From: Synchiropus splendidus
Taxonomy: Eukaryota > Chordata > Actinopteri > Syngnathiformes > Callionymidae
DNA: 64,000 nucleotides
Direction: 5' to 3'
Assembly: GCF_027744825.2 (NCBI RefSeq)
Contig: NC_071334.1
Coordinates: 5,699,937-5,763,936 of the forward strand
Positions 8,901 through 18,880 of the stretch are shown in pieces (position 1 is the stretch's first letter; every line of letters begins with the position of its first letter). The notes beneath the pieces were generated by a model, which saw only the letters and a list, made by a program, of their open reading frames with translations, did no database searches and was not told where the DNA came from. The translations under genes and the position numbers were made by a program.

Positions 8901-11518
8901 GGTTCTCACATTAAGGCCTTTTATGTTTGTCTCTCTTGCAGCGCGCGACATCCAAGCCTGGGAATATGTTCCCCTTGGACCTTTCCTTGGGAAGAATTTT
9001 GGTACCACCATCTCTCCATGGGTGGTTCCGATGGAGGCCTTGCTACCATTTGCTGTCCCCAATGCTCTTCAGGTACATGAGCTGGAATCTTACAGTGCTC
9101 TAGAAGTTCAAGGTTGTTACGTTGGTATTGCTGTTCACCGATATATCCACTAGGGGGAGCAGCCTGGAGTCAAATGTTTATGACAGCAACAAACTCCAAA
9201 ACCAACATGCACGACTGTGGATTGATGATTTAGCTCTTACACAAAAGGTGGAAACAGAGGCAGCGTTGTAGGAGCCGGTGGTCGGTGAGGAAGTTAAATA
9301 TAACGCCACTGGAGGACGGAGACTTTCCGCCATTTTGATGTCTTCTTCGTGTCTCATTAGAGCGACGTATCGAATCCGTATGGTTTTTGTCCGTAGGCTT
9401 TGTGGAAACATCCAGAAATATTGAGGAAATGAACACAGACCTGGGGCAGAAGGATCCGTCCGTATCCGGATCCCTACCAGGACATTATTAAGGGGCGTAA
9501 ATGGGCCTTAAGAATGACTGAATGTCATCGTGTCGTAGGGTTTCCTCGGAACTGAAACACACATGAATGGTGTAGGTGCTGTAAAAAACAAATACACAAG
9601 ATAGTGTCAAAAAAATTTGGTTCAGATAAAACTCCTACCCTGAAAGCAGTTTAGAAATGTGAAGTGGTGAAAGGATCCCTGCAAGAAATGACTGGTTTAC
9701 GGATCAAGTATGTGCTGACAAATTCCACAGGCAATTGCTGGAAAGATACTGGGGTCCTGTTTATTCTGGTACCAGATCATGGTGCTTCTAGAGGTCTTGG
9801 GTTGAGTTCAACCCCTTTGCTGCTACTCAGCAAATAGAACCGGATTAAACCCTCCCCAAGAACTGGCCTTTTTCATGCAGTGGATGTTTCACTCTTTTGA
9901 GCTCCTTTGATGATCAAAGGAGCTCAGGTGGAGAGACTCCAACAGAGTTCGCTGACATGCTGGACTCTCCAGTTCCAGTAATGCTTTTTTTTTGTCACCA
10001 TTGCCCCCACAGGACCCGGAGCCCCTCCCATACCTGCAACACACAGACCCGTACACTTTCAACATCAACCTCTTCGTGTCAGTGAAAGGTAGTGTGTCTT
10101 TCACCTAAGGCCACACACACACCTTCAGCTGTCCATTAAGTTTTTGAAACGCGTCTCTCTCCTCTTCCATCCGTGAAAATGAATTTTTAAAGCCAATCCT
10201 TACACCTTTTTCACCGTGAGACTTTCCCTTCACCGCACAGTCTCACTCAGAGTCTGCTTCTTCCAGGGCAAGGCATGGCTGAGTCAGCGGTCATCTGCAA
10301 GTCAAACTTCAAGGTAAGAGCGCTACTTCATATTCATGCTGTGTTCTTTATATCTCTCACCTACACCCACGAAAGTACTGCTTGACTTCAGTGCATCCTG
10401 CTTCTATATCCACACGTTAAATATTATATCCAGACTTTCTGGCAGGGCTGGTCATATACATGAACAGATATTGTCGGGAGTATACATTTAGGCTTCAAGT
10501 CTCTTTTCAGTTTGAGACAGACCAAAGTACTTTGGTCATAACTGTCCTCTGTGTGTAGCACATGTACTGGACCATGAAGCAGCAACTGGCCCATCACACT
10601 GTCAACGGCTGTAACCTGCGACCCGGTGACCTGCTGGCTTCTGGAACCATCAGTGGACCGGTGAGTGCCACACCACCCTCATCTGTGGTGAAGAGTTTTT
10701 TTTTTTAAACATCTTGTTTCTGCTCCCTCAGGATCCAGAGAGTTTCGGTTCCATGCTGGAGCTGTCGTGGAGAGGATCCAAGACTATTGATCTGGGAGGC
10801 GGAGAAACTAGAACCTTCCTGTTGGACGGAGATGAAGTTACCATCACAGGTGGATTGAAACTCTGACCCTTGCCTGAGGGAGCACTTCAGAAGTAGAGCG
10901 TTCACTGTGGATGTGTTGACAGACTGTGCGGTTGAATGTCAAGGGTCCTGTCGCCTGAATTCTCTTCCAAAGAAACAGGCTCAAGTTGGGAGATGGTTTT
11001 CAGAGGCCACCAGGTGGCGCTGTCCGCTGTTAAATGTTTGGACTTGAACCACTAATTCAATCAAACCTCACATCATTTCTAAACCAAGAGCTCCATCTAG
11101 TGGCCTCTGAAAATGAGGACACTGTTTCATTCACCCTGCAATACTGTTTCGTGAAGCCTCATCTGCCAGTCACATTGTTCATACGGCATGTTTATGCCTA
11201 GCATAAACATGGCGTATGAACAATAACCACACATTCTGTCCCCGAAATGACCTGAAAGTTGTTTGCTGGTTTTTGGCAGCAGTACTTCTAGACAGTGCAG
11301 TGCATGTGAGCAGCAGTGGTGAGAACTTTCACACCCTTCTCACATCCACCTCTGAGATCCAAATGATGTTGTTCAGTGGAAGCCTGAGTGAACTTCTCAG
11401 GTCGTCTGTGACTGACCTTCTGACTCTCCATCCCTCCCCAGGACACTGTGAAGGAGAGGGCTACAGGGTGGGCTTTGGAAGCTGCAGCGGCACCGTCCTG
11501 CCGGCCCGGCAACACTGA
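2717..11518 (+). CDS. fah: Fumarylacetoacetase, complete gene, 14 coding exons, 418 aa
   Basis: FAH hydrolyses 4-fumarylacetoacetate to fumarate and acetoacetate, the last step of tyrosine catabolism, as a cytosolic metal-dependent homodimer. Coding exons: 2717-2797, 2912-3022, 3762-3883, 4345-4394, 5714-5804, 6077-6174, 6242-6294, 6369-6468, 8942-9072, 10013-10088, 10267-10313, 10559-10660, 10732-10849, 11442-11518. They sum to 1257 nt, one codon shorter than the human 419-aa protein as I recall it. All introns are GT-AG. Exon lengths 1-13 (81, 111, 122, 50, 91, 98, 53, 100, 131, 76, 47, 102, 118) equal those I know from human cDNA numbering, so residues align one to one until the C-terminus. 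The N-terminal SH3-like domain is about 1-118 and the FAH fold about 119-418. Metal ligands D126, E199, E201 and D233, catalytic H133 and E364, and substrate-side Y128, R142, Y159, R237, Q240, K253 and T350 are all present. No frameshift or stop is seen; the enzyme is predicted to be active. Confidence 0.97.
2912..3022 (+). CDS. fah: FAH exon 2 (residues 28-64)
   Basis: Encodes the [14 protein letters not shown] strand of the N-terminal domain and ends FEQ before a GTGGGC donor. Phase 0 on both sides. Confidence 0.96.
3110..3445 (-). repeat. Dispersed GTGGGGAC-type repeat, copy 1
   Basis: Shares blocks such as CATAACCCTTTCCCCAGCCT, CCATCCAAAACACA and TGGGGTCC with 21405-21660 and, in reverse, with 14660-15250. 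No reading frame; a dispersed repeat of unknown class in FAH intron 2. Confidence 0.6.
3762..3883 (+). CDS. fah: FAH exon 3 (residues 65-105)
   Basis: Begins [10 protein letters not shown] after TTTATTTCCAG. Includes AWKETR and LRDDVSLRS, then the first two bases of Arg105 (AG) before the donor GTACCA. Confidence 0.96.
3980..4160. repeat. Palindromic dispersed repeat (family P), copy 1
   Basis: Two opposed arms: GATGAAACAGTGTCCTCATG ... CCACTAGATGGTGCT on the left and AGCGCCATCTGGTGG ... CACTGTTTCATGAAGCTTCA on the right. Further copies or half copies: 7164-7310, 10990-11175, 14578-14655, 25135-25255, 35395-35585, 45735-45930, 45955-46085, 47515-47570, 49410-49560, 63548-63715. Each arm holds a CTCF-like core. 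Confidence 0.75.
4345..4394 (+). CDS. fah: FAH exon 4 (residues 105-122)
   Basis: A 50-nt exon encoding [16 protein letters not shown], bounded by TCTCCAG and GTGAGC. It is the linker into the catalytic domain. Confidence 0.96.
4928..4973. repeat. (TA)n microsatellite
   Basis: An uninterrupted run of about 46 bp in FAH intron 4. Confidence 0.97.
5637..5651 (+). promoter_or_regulatory. CTCF-like core motif, not within a visible repeat
   Basis: CCACCAGAGGGCGCG fits the known CTCF core (CCASYAGRKGGCR). It sits 62 bp upstream of FAH exon 5 and, unlike most such motifs here, is not inside a recognisable family P repeat. Confidence 0.5.
5714..5804 (+). CDS. fah: FAH exon 5 (residues 122-152)
   Basis: Encodes [20 protein letters not shown], carrying metal ligand D126, substrate residue Y128, catalytic H133 and R142. 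Donor GTGAGT. Confidence 0.97.
5868..5954. repeat. (TA)n microsatellite
   Basis: A pure TA run of about 87 bp in FAH intron 5, about 64 bp after the exon 5 donor. Confidence 0.98.
6077..6174 (+). CDS. fah: FAH exon 6 (residues 152-185)
   Basis: Encodes [18 protein letters not shown], including Y159. The donor after CAAA is GTATAA, weaker than its neighbours. Confidence 0.96.
6242..6294 (+). CDS. fah: FAH exon 7 (residues 185-202)
   Basis: A 53-nt exon encoding [17 protein letters not shown] with metal ligands E199 and E201. Intron 6 before it is 67 bp. Confidence 0.96.
6369..6468 (+). CDS. fah: FAH exon 8 (residues 203-236)
   Basis: Encodes [20 protein letters not shown] and [10 protein letters not shown] with metal ligand D233. 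The large intron 8 (2.47 kb) follows. Confidence 0.97.
6469..8941 (+). other. FAH intron 8, repeat-rich
   Basis: The longest FAH intron. A purine/AAC-rich, repeat-like block runs over about 6560-7160, followed directly by a palindromic dispersed repeat at 7164-7310. The rest (7311-8941) shows no exon and no clear repeat. Confidence 0.7.
7164..7310. repeat. Family P palindromic repeat, copy 2
   Basis: Starts GGTGAGGTTTCATGAAACAG and ends with the inverted arm GACCTCTGAAAACGAGGACA. The right arm has a CTCF-like core on the minus strand (7274-7288). In FAH intron 8. Confidence 0.75.
8942..9072 (+). CDS. fah: FAH exon 9 (residues 236-279)
   Basis: Encodes [20 protein letters not shown] and [17 protein letters not shown], carrying R237, Q240, Y244 and K253. 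A transposon copy begins only about 46 bp after the donor. Confidence 0.97.
9119..9508 (-). mobile_element. Truncated transposon copy (partner of 18405-18880)
   Basis: It is the reverse complement of most of the 18405-18880 element: shared blocks include GGTATTGCTGTTCACC, ATATATCCAC, GACGGAGACTTTCCGCCATT and TGGGCCTTAA. The end nearest FAH exon 9 lacks roughly the last 90 bp seen in the other copy. No transposase. Confidence 0.65.
9898..9926. promoter_or_regulatory. Perfect palindrome of two TCF/LEF-like sites
   Basis: TGAGCTCCTTTGAT, one base G, then its exact reverse complement. Each arm contains the TCF/LEF core (CTTTGAT / ATCAAAG). It lies in FAH intron 9, about 87 bp upstream of exon 10. 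Confidence 0.6.
10013..10088 (+). CDS. fah: FAH exon 10 (residues 280-305)
   Basis: Encodes [20 protein letters not shown] after a CCCCCACAG acceptor. Donor GTAGTG. Confidence 0.96.
10267..10313 (+). CDS. fah: FAH exon 11 (residues 305-320)
   Basis: A 47-nt exon encoding [15 protein letters not shown], ending at the donor GTAAGA. Confidence 0.96.
10559..10660 (+). CDS. fah: FAH exon 12 (residues 321-354)
   Basis: Encodes [20 protein letters not shown] and [14 protein letters not shown], with the G349-T350 substrate loop. Donor GTGAGT. Confidence 0.97.
10732..10849 (+). CDS. fah: FAH exon 13 (residues 355-394)
   Basis: Encodes [20 protein letters not shown] with E364, then [11 protein letters not shown]. 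Donor GTGGAT. Confidence 0.97.
10990..11175. repeat. Family P palindromic repeat, copy 3
   Basis: The left arm holds CCACCAGGTGGCGCT (11007-11021); the right arm holds CCATCTAGTGGCCTCTGAAA and ends in GTTTCGTGAAGCCTCATCTG. In FAH intron 13. Confidence 0.75.
11174..11224. repeat. 24-bp inverted repeat with 3-nt loop
   Basis: Arms 11174-11197 and 11201-11224 are complementary at 23 of 24 positions (one G/C difference), separated by CTA. The core reads CATGTTTATGC-cta-GCATAAACATG. It directly follows the family P copy in FAH intron 13. Confidence 0.85.
11442..11518 (+). CDS. fah: FAH exon 14, C-terminus (residues 394-418)
   Basis: Encodes [20 protein letters not shown], then ARQH and TGA. It is one residue shorter than the human C-terminus as I recall it, and the last four residues differ. 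Confidence 0.96.
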
Positions 11519-11720
11519 AACACATGCCTGGGTAGAAAGGACCTGATGTCGGCGCTGGTTAATAATTGATGCTCACCTCTCTGAGCACTGACCTTGTTAC
11601 TGAAAGCCTCTGCAATATTGATTCCACCTTGCGTCACTCTGTGGCTCCTACATCAGTGTTATTATTCATCTGTTACGTGTTTAAATGCGCTGCATAATAA
11701 AATGATGCCCTTTGATTCCA
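11519..11720 (+). other. FAH 3' UTR with polyadenylation signal
   Basis: About 180 nt after the stop codon an AATAAA lies at 11696-11701, in the context CATAATAAAATG. A T/G-rich stretch after it could act as the downstream element. Confidence 0.7.
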
Positions 11721-13689
11721 CTGCTGTTGGGAGTCAGTCTGATACGCCACAGTTCTAACTGAAGAAACGGCTTCTACTGGCCCTGCTCTTTCCGCATCAT
11801 GGTCTGATTCCAAGTGGAGTGGAGTTTCCACCAATGAACTTCCCTCTTGGTTGAAACCATGGTAGATCACAAAACATTCTTCTTACCCCTACTCTCCCCC
11901 CTTTTCGTCCACCTCCTCCTCTTCATCATTATTATTTTTATTGTTTCCTGACACATTTTCTGGCGCCCAAAATACGTCCCCATTCATCTGTAATACTTCC
12001 GGTCATGTGACCAGCTAAAAAACACAACACCCGGTCAAGTCAGTGACATACTGAACTTGAACTGATGTGTCTGTGGTGACCGCATGTGTTGCTACTGAGA
12101 CACATTTTCCAGTGTGTCTGTACAGTTCTTTAGCCACAGAAATAATAGTTACCTGGAGGCAACTCCAGTTCTATGAGGACATGCAAAGCCCTCCAATGGC
12201 CTTCGCTATTGGTTTATTTCCTGCCCATCGTCCCTTTTTGAAACTCAGCAACACATTAAGGCCCATCTGAGAGAACCGGAGTCACCTGCAGGTAACTATT
12301 ATTTCCATTGCGTACCTAAGCAAAGGCCTTAGGGATGAGTTACCTGCTAGCTGGGACGCAAAACTCTTTGACCACGAGGATCCCACCGGACCTCACTGCT
12401 CTGCAGCCGAGACCGTAGTGACCGTATCCACAACCACATTAGGCATCAATCCCGCGGACATGTCACACAAGTACAACTGCGACCATGGACGACCACGATG
12501 CAGTTGTTTTTGTCTTCTATGTTTTTATAAAGGCACGTGATTCCTGTGCTGGTTCATGATTCCAGTTCGGAACATTGGCCAGTTTGTTTCATGAGTCAGT
12601 CTCCAGGCTGGAGCCCGTCGTAATGCCTTACTTCCAGGATCAGGATCGTCTGATGCATTGGTTTGCGTGACAGAGGACGTTCACTACTGTATTTTCTGAT
12701 GCTGTTGGCCAAGATTGTAGACTCAAAGCTAAAACTCTGAAATGACAAATGGATGCTGACTGTAGACGAGCGATGAAAGTGGACAAGAAGAGAACCTACT
12801 CTGCATCAGTCCCAAATGTGTTCTGCTTCAGACTCTTACCCACTTGTTGTAAATCAGGACCACCTCATGAACAAGTTTTTCAAGAAGATGTTTGAATATT
12901 TTAGATCTTTTATAGCGGGGTTCCAAACTGTGAGCCAGATAAACAGCTTTGCCATCCAGCTTTTGAAATACAGACTCATCCTGTAGCATTTACTGTCAAT
13001 GAGAAAACAATCTCTGGACGTGATTTGTTCTATTTGTGTTGCAAAGAATTGTCTCTTTACTTCGTATAGAGTCCACACACGTGGTCCTCTGTCTCTGAGG
13101 TAAAGCAGGAGGAGAGTCGGTGGAGCATTCAGAGCCATTACTTTCACCGGTGAAAAATCACTAGTGGCTAACACGTCAGTCACAGTTTCTGAGGGCCTGC
13201 GGGCCTTGACAAGGAAATCTCAGTAGGAACACAGTGATGTACTCAGCCAATACCCCGCTCCATCAACCCCCCTCCTTCGGGCTGCATTGTCACGTTTGGC
13301 AGCTTTATAGCTTCACAGCAATAGTCTCATCGTAATTACTCACTTTCCACATACTGTGAGGCAAGAAAGTTGAATAACCCCCTCCCCACCTCCGATGAGC
13401 CCCTTGTTCTGTGTTGAGGCAACACGTGCTGTTTCATTGTCTTTGTCACAGCAGGGCATCTTCTCTCTTTCTTGTCACCGGCCATCCCTCTGCAGCACCA
13501 CTGCTAAAACAGCAGGATCGATGCGCGATGCTACATCTGTGGGCGTCACCTTTAAAAGCGCATGTGTCATATGCCTCCGCACAACGATAAATCACAACAA
13601 TCATTCATAAATTGGTGGCAATTCCTGGATATTTGACAAGATGCTGAGGTCCTCAATCTCAAGCATTTTATCCATCAACCAAGCTTGAG
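11721..13689. other. Intergenic region downstream of FAH
   Basis: No exon seen. It contains a diverged dispersed repeat around 12545-12630, related to the inverted pair in ARNT2 introns 5 and 7. Otherwise ordinary intergenic sequence. Confidence 0.6.
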
Positions 13690-14577
13690 TAGTGAAGGGT
13701 AGATGAGGCTTCATGACACAGTATTAAACAGTAGGTGAGGTTTCATGACACAGTATTGAAGGGTAGGTGAGGCTTCATCACACAGTATTGAAGGATAGAT
13801 GAGGTTTCATGACACAGTATTGAAGGGTAGGTGAGGCTTCATGACACAGTATTAAACAGTAGGTGAGGTTTCATGACACAGTATTGAAGGGTAGATGAGG
13901 TTTCATCACACAGTATTGAAGGGTAGATGAGGTTTCATGACACAGTATTGAAGGGTAGATGAGGTTTCATCACTGCATTGACAGGTAGATGAGGTTTCAT
14001 GACACAGTATTGAAGGGTAAATGAGGCTTCATGACACAGTATTGAAGGGTAGATGAGGTTTCATCACACAGTATTGAAGGGTAGATGAGGTTTCATCACT
14101 GCATTGACAGGTAGATGAGGTTTCATGACACAGTATTGAAGGGTAAATGAGGCTTCATGACACAGTATTGAAGGGTAGATGAGGTTTCATCACACAGTAT
14201 TGAAGGGTAGATGAGGTTTCATGACACAGTATTGAAGGGTAGATGAGGTTTCATCACTGCATTGACAGGTAGATGAGGTTTCATGACACAGTATTGAAGG
14301 GTAAATGAGGCTTCATGACACAGTATTGAAGGGTAGATGAGGTTTCATGACACAGTATTGAAGGGTAAATGAGGCTTGATGACACAGTATTGAAGGGTAG
14401 ATGAGGTTTCATGACACAGTATTGAAGGGTAGATGAGGTTCCATGACACAGTATTGAAGGGTAGATGAGGTTCCATGACACAGTATTGAAGGGTAGATGA
14501 GGTTTCATGACACAGTATTGAAGGGTAGATGAGGTTTCATGACACAGTATTGAAGGGTAGATGTGAGAGTATTGAAG
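13690..14577 (+). repeat. 32-bp minisatellite with higher-order structure
   Basis: About 27 units of the type GAAGGGTAGATGAGGTTTCA followed by TGACACAGTATT. Variants recur in blocks: the marker CACTGCATTGACAGG appears near 13972, 14098 and 14254, showing duplication of multi-unit blocks (about 126 and 156 bp). The unit resembles the end of family P, and a family P half copy abuts the array at 14578. Confidence 0.95.
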
Positions 14578-14655
14578 TATTGAAGGTTTTATGAAACAGT
14601 GTCCGGATTTTCAGTGGCCACCAGATGGTGCTGTTTGTTGTAAAATGTTGGGACT
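14578..14655 (+). repeat. Family P half copy at the end of the minisatellite
   Basis: TTTTATGAAACAGTGTCCGG, then CCACCAGATGGTGCT (14618-14632) and TGTAAAATGTTGGACTT-type sequence. Only one arm is present. Confidence 0.65.
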
Positions 14656-14659
14656 TAGC

Positions 14660-15250
14660 ATGTTTTGCCATATGTGTGAGTACCAAGCCTCTTGTGAGGA
14701 CACTTTGGCCTGTCCTCACCAGGTTTAGAGGGTTAGAGGTAGTGAGGTTTAGAAGTTATTACCATTGTGTTTATGGTAATAAACCATTGTGTTTAGGTTA
14801 GGTTCAGAGCCCCGGTTCAGGTTAGCTGTTTGTTTTGGATGGTTAGGTTTAGGAGTAGAGACTGGGGAAAGGGTTTTGTCAATGAGGGCTCCTCACAAAA
14901 ACAGCGAAACAAATGTGTGTGCGTATGTTTGTGTGTGTGAGAGAGAGAGAGCTTGTTTATAGTGCCTCGTGGGGACCAATTCTTGACAACACACTATCCT
15001 TGCGGGACCTCAATTTTTAGAGTCCTGGTTAAGGTGAGCCACGTGTTTTGGATGGTTAGGCTTAGGGTGAGTTTATCCTGCACTGTAGGGACCACTTATT
15101 GACAAAACACTTTCCTTGTGGAGCCCTCATGCCTTCGTGGGGACCATTTGGCTGGACCCCGCAGAGTTAAGCCTGAATTTCAGGGTGACAGCGTGAGAGG
15201 CTGGGGAAAGGGTAATGGCAATGAGAGTTCCTCACAAGGACGTAGATACT
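14660..15250 (+). repeat. Dispersed GTGGGGAC-type repeat, two tandem copies
   Basis: Two successive copies (about 14660-14945 and 14955-15250) share TTTTGGATGGTTAGG, CTGGGGAAAGGGT and CAATGAG-G-TCCTCACA blocks. They are in reverse orientation to 3110-3445 and 21405-21660. Confidence 0.6.
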
Positions 15251-18200
15251 CACATGTGTGTGTACTGTTACACACAGGCAGGTGAGCAACCTTGCCAGAG
15301 TCACAGCAGTTTCGTACCTATTCAGCTCAATCTCAAGGCTCAGGAAGCAGCTCCCAACAGAGGAAGCAGGAGAGAGTTCAGCTGTCAAACTGAATGAAAT
15401 CACCGCCTGACATCCCCACCACGAGCAGCCAGGCTCATTAGCATACTACATTGTACACACCGCCAACTTGGCCTTCAAATCCCCGCGCAGCCTCCAACGT
15501 GCCCTTGACTCTGCAAGTGAGGAGAGATTTTCATGGCTAGACTATTATGCTTATTAAGTGAAACAATGGCTGAGTGGAAGAGGAGATGCTCCCAGTGGAG
15601 GAGTTTGCAGTGAATTTTCATCAGGTGCTTGGTGCGTGTGTGACCAACTTACCAAGTTGACCAAAGCAACGTTGGTTGTTCTCGCAATATTTCCAACAAA
15701 CTAAACCAAATAATCCAGCCAGGAGCGTGTGGTCATCATCATCCACAAAATTTAATCCACAAAAACAAACAGGACAAAAAAAAAGAGTTTGTTCAGGTAC
15801 AAGCTGAGGGACAATTCAGCCTTGTGCTGAATGGCTTTGAAAGTTGAGGCACTTTCCAGCATGCAAACACACCACTTGTTGTTCATACAGGGTGGACGCG
15901 GCGTCATCATCCCAGGCAGGCAAACAAGCTGACGGACTCAGAGTGAAACAGCACTTCCCGCATCACAATACTTGAGAGGATTCTTCGCCACTGAGCTTCA
16001 ACAGCAACCGAGTCAGTGATCGGAGTGTCTTTGAAGACGTGCCGGACAACTATTGAAGACAGCTCTACGTGCGTTGGCGATGAACGCTCCGTCCCATCAA
16101 ATGTGTTTCGTCCTCCCCAGCCACGCCCACTTTGCAGGGATTGGTCAGGACGAAACCTTCAGCCCGCCTCTGCTGCGAGCCACTTTAGTGCGGCGGAGGA
16201 CGGAGGGTGAATGACGGAGGACTTCAACATTTGAGTCGGGAAAGATGGATGTGGATATTAGTTGCTCTTTAAGACGGTTGAAAGGAAATGGATGTAACCA
16301 CAGTTCTATGAGTACAAGTGACACCCTCTGACTCACCACCCAGCTGGGGCTTAGTTTTCAATGGAGGCAGGATGAGTGTTGTGTGGGCCTTTTATAGGGC
16401 TTTATAGGGCTGCCTTGCCCCCCCTTCTGGGCACTTAATGCATTTTTTTTTTCTCAGTCTTCAGAGGTAAACCAAACAGAATACATAGAACAAATACATA
16501 AATCCAACACAAAAAAAATGAGCTGAAGATAAAATGTCAACCTTGAGAATCAACTGACAATTCCACCGAAGTACATCACAGAACAGATATTGTAGTCTGC
16601 CTGACATCTTCCTCAGTATCACTGTTGGATTGAACATTCCTTCTATATCTATCTTTATATCTTATTTATATCTTATCTGTTTTTGATGCTGAGAAATCTG
16701 AAGACCTGACACATGCAGTAAAACGATTTCACTATTACAAAACAACAACTGATTCAGTTTAATCTAGTCTACACTGAATCGCATGGATCACTCTTGGGTA
16801 AAACTGAAAATAAGAAAAAATCCATTTAAAAAAGTTCATGGAAAATACATATTAGCAGCACTAACCTGACTGACTCTCTGCATGGCAAAGCCCACATTTT
16901 TGTCTGTTCACAACTTTGTAAAGAAAACCAAACCTAGCTGAGTTGGACGCACATAATGCAAGTGCAATAGCAGAGCAGTGAGACTCAGTCATACAAGGGA
17001 CAAAAATGTAAACACAGTCCGAGCCAATGACCCAACCAAAATCCCATTTTCTCCTTGAAAAACATAAACCTTTTTTACATGAGCATTCATTTTAGGCCAC
17101 TACACACAATCAAAGCTGTTGCGGGACGGATTTGGCCCCCAGGTCTTGAGTTTGACACATGTACGGAATCCCAATGGCTGCATGTCTTCAGCTCTTATCC
17201 CAAGCAACCAATCCAGTGACAACATTTATGCAATACAAAAACAAATCGCCAAACAGGCAGAGAAGGACATCATTGCTCACAATTGTGTATTTCCGTGACT
17301 GGATTTAAAGGGGCACCGCTTAGACAGACCACAGTATTGCAACAGCCAAAAGAAAAAAACTATAAAAATAAATACAAAATGGAAAAAGTTCCATTATTTT
17401 AGCACGATCGGGAGATAAAACCCCTTGATACAAATTCTATGTTGTGCGTTTCATTTGTGCTTGGAAGTAGTTTCTGAGTTTCAGAATTGTAAACATAAAT
17501 CTGGATCGAGAGAAGTGTACTTTAAGGTTCTACCCTTGTGCTATGTTGAAGAAATCTTCTACTATTATATGCGGTTTAAGTTTTCCTGACATTAATTCTT
17601 GAGTCTTCCGGTTTGTGAATTATGTCAAAACAAGATGAGAATTTCAGCTCACCTCTTCATATACCTGCCATACATCTGGTTCATATACATTCTTTGCTCA
17701 ATAGTTTCAAGTCATTGATTTATCCTCTGATTTCTTCCCATTTATCCCAAGCTATTTATCCACGTTCACAGAAAGCTTGACCCAACCTGGGGTCCATTGG
17801 ACAACATGCAGGAAAGGACATTGAAAAGTTCGGAAGTTCAAAAGTTATTTTCCCTCCAGCAAAACTAGGGTCATGTTTAGGTCTCGTGGATGTCAAATAT
17901 GATTGGATGAAAATGAAACTGGGTGTTTTGTTATTGATTAATTGGTTAATTTCCTGCGGTTTTGTCGAGTGAAACCAAGGTCAAGTACTCCTCTGAGCTG
18001 AAGAAGAACTTCCACTCTGTGAGAAAATGTCATTGGCCGAACGATTCGACATATACTGCAGTCAGATTCAAATGGATTGGTTATTTACCTAATGATATGA
18101 AAGGCAGCAGTGTTACTGACTGCTAACCTCACCTAGCCGCTAACTTCTCAGCAGTACACAGTACAACTAAAATATTTCTCTCATCCAACCCCCAGACGCT

Positions 18201-18404
18201 GCAGTAGGAGCCCGTCGACAGAGCCTCCAGTTTGTGCTGCACTTGTTTGACTAGTGCTGTAAAGCTAACTCTACCAATGTTCATACAGGAAACAACGCAG
18301 GTAATAGCTCAGTAGTTTATGTCCTGGTTTCTTTTCTTGTGTCAATATCAGTAGAATAGCAGGGCCACGCCCCCAAACCATTTTGAGCTACGATTAAACG
18401 GAAT
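15251..18404. other. Intergenic stretch, no gene recognised
   Basis: A GC-richer patch at about 16010-16215 has a CCAAT-type box (GATTGGTC near 16140) and a CCACGCCC block, but no exon could be tied to it. The end of a dispersed element with TTGAGTTTGACAC-type sequence lies near 17125-17160. The rest is AT-rich without clear features. Confidence 0.5.
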
Positions 18405-18880
18405 AAAGGCCCATCTATGCTCAGCGTTACGTACAGATACGGATACGGACGGATCCTTGCGCCTTCATTTTCTCTGTGTTTCTGCGCGTTTACAGACCTA
18501 ATGGAGCAGTACCACTGGTGTTGCTGTTACTACCCCATACGTAGCTCTAATGAGACACGAAGAAGACATAACAATGGCGGAAACTCTCCGTCCTCCAGTG
18601 GCGATATATTTAACAGCTACACCATCCACCACCTCCTACAACGCTGCCTCTGTTTCCTGTTTAGTGCAAGAGCTACATGATCAATACTCTTCCACAGTCG
18701 CCATGTTGGTTTTGGAGTTTGTTGTTTTAACTCTGTGCTGCTCCCCCTGGTGGATATATTGGTGAACAGCAATACCAACATAAAGAACACATGGAAGCAT
18801 CTGTTCAGTGACGTTAATATTGTTTGAAACAGACTGGTACGATTTCGTACGTAAAGGGAGCATAAACGGGCCTTAAGGCT
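18405..18880 (+). mobile_element. Non-autonomous element with AAGGCCC terminal inverted repeats
   Basis: The left end AAAGGCCCATCTATGCTC and right end GAGCATAAACGGGCCTTA are imperfect inverted repeats about 475 bp apart. The inner ends also match (TTACGTAC near the left, GTACGTAA near the right). A second copy lies inverted in FAH intron 9. No intact transposase. Confidence 0.7.

Noticed and set aside
8703..9062. 119-codon minus-strand frame across FAH exon 9
   Set aside because: Antisense shadow of exon 9; the plus-strand frame is clearly FAH.
11174..11224. microRNA precursor
   Set aside because: Loop of 3 nt and stem of 24 bp do not fit a typical pre-miRNA; treated as a palindrome.
14281..14508. 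Minus-strand frame with repeating peptide
   Set aside because: It is only the translation of the 32-bp minisatellite; codon pattern follows the repeat, no splice or start context.
13690..14577. CRISPR array
   Set aside because: Units are directly abutting with no unique spacers, and this is a vertebrate genome; the same holds for 25786-26212.
16010..16215. Possible promoter of an unrecognised gene
   Set aside because: GC-rich with a CCAAT-type box, but no following exon or splice chain could be found on either strand.
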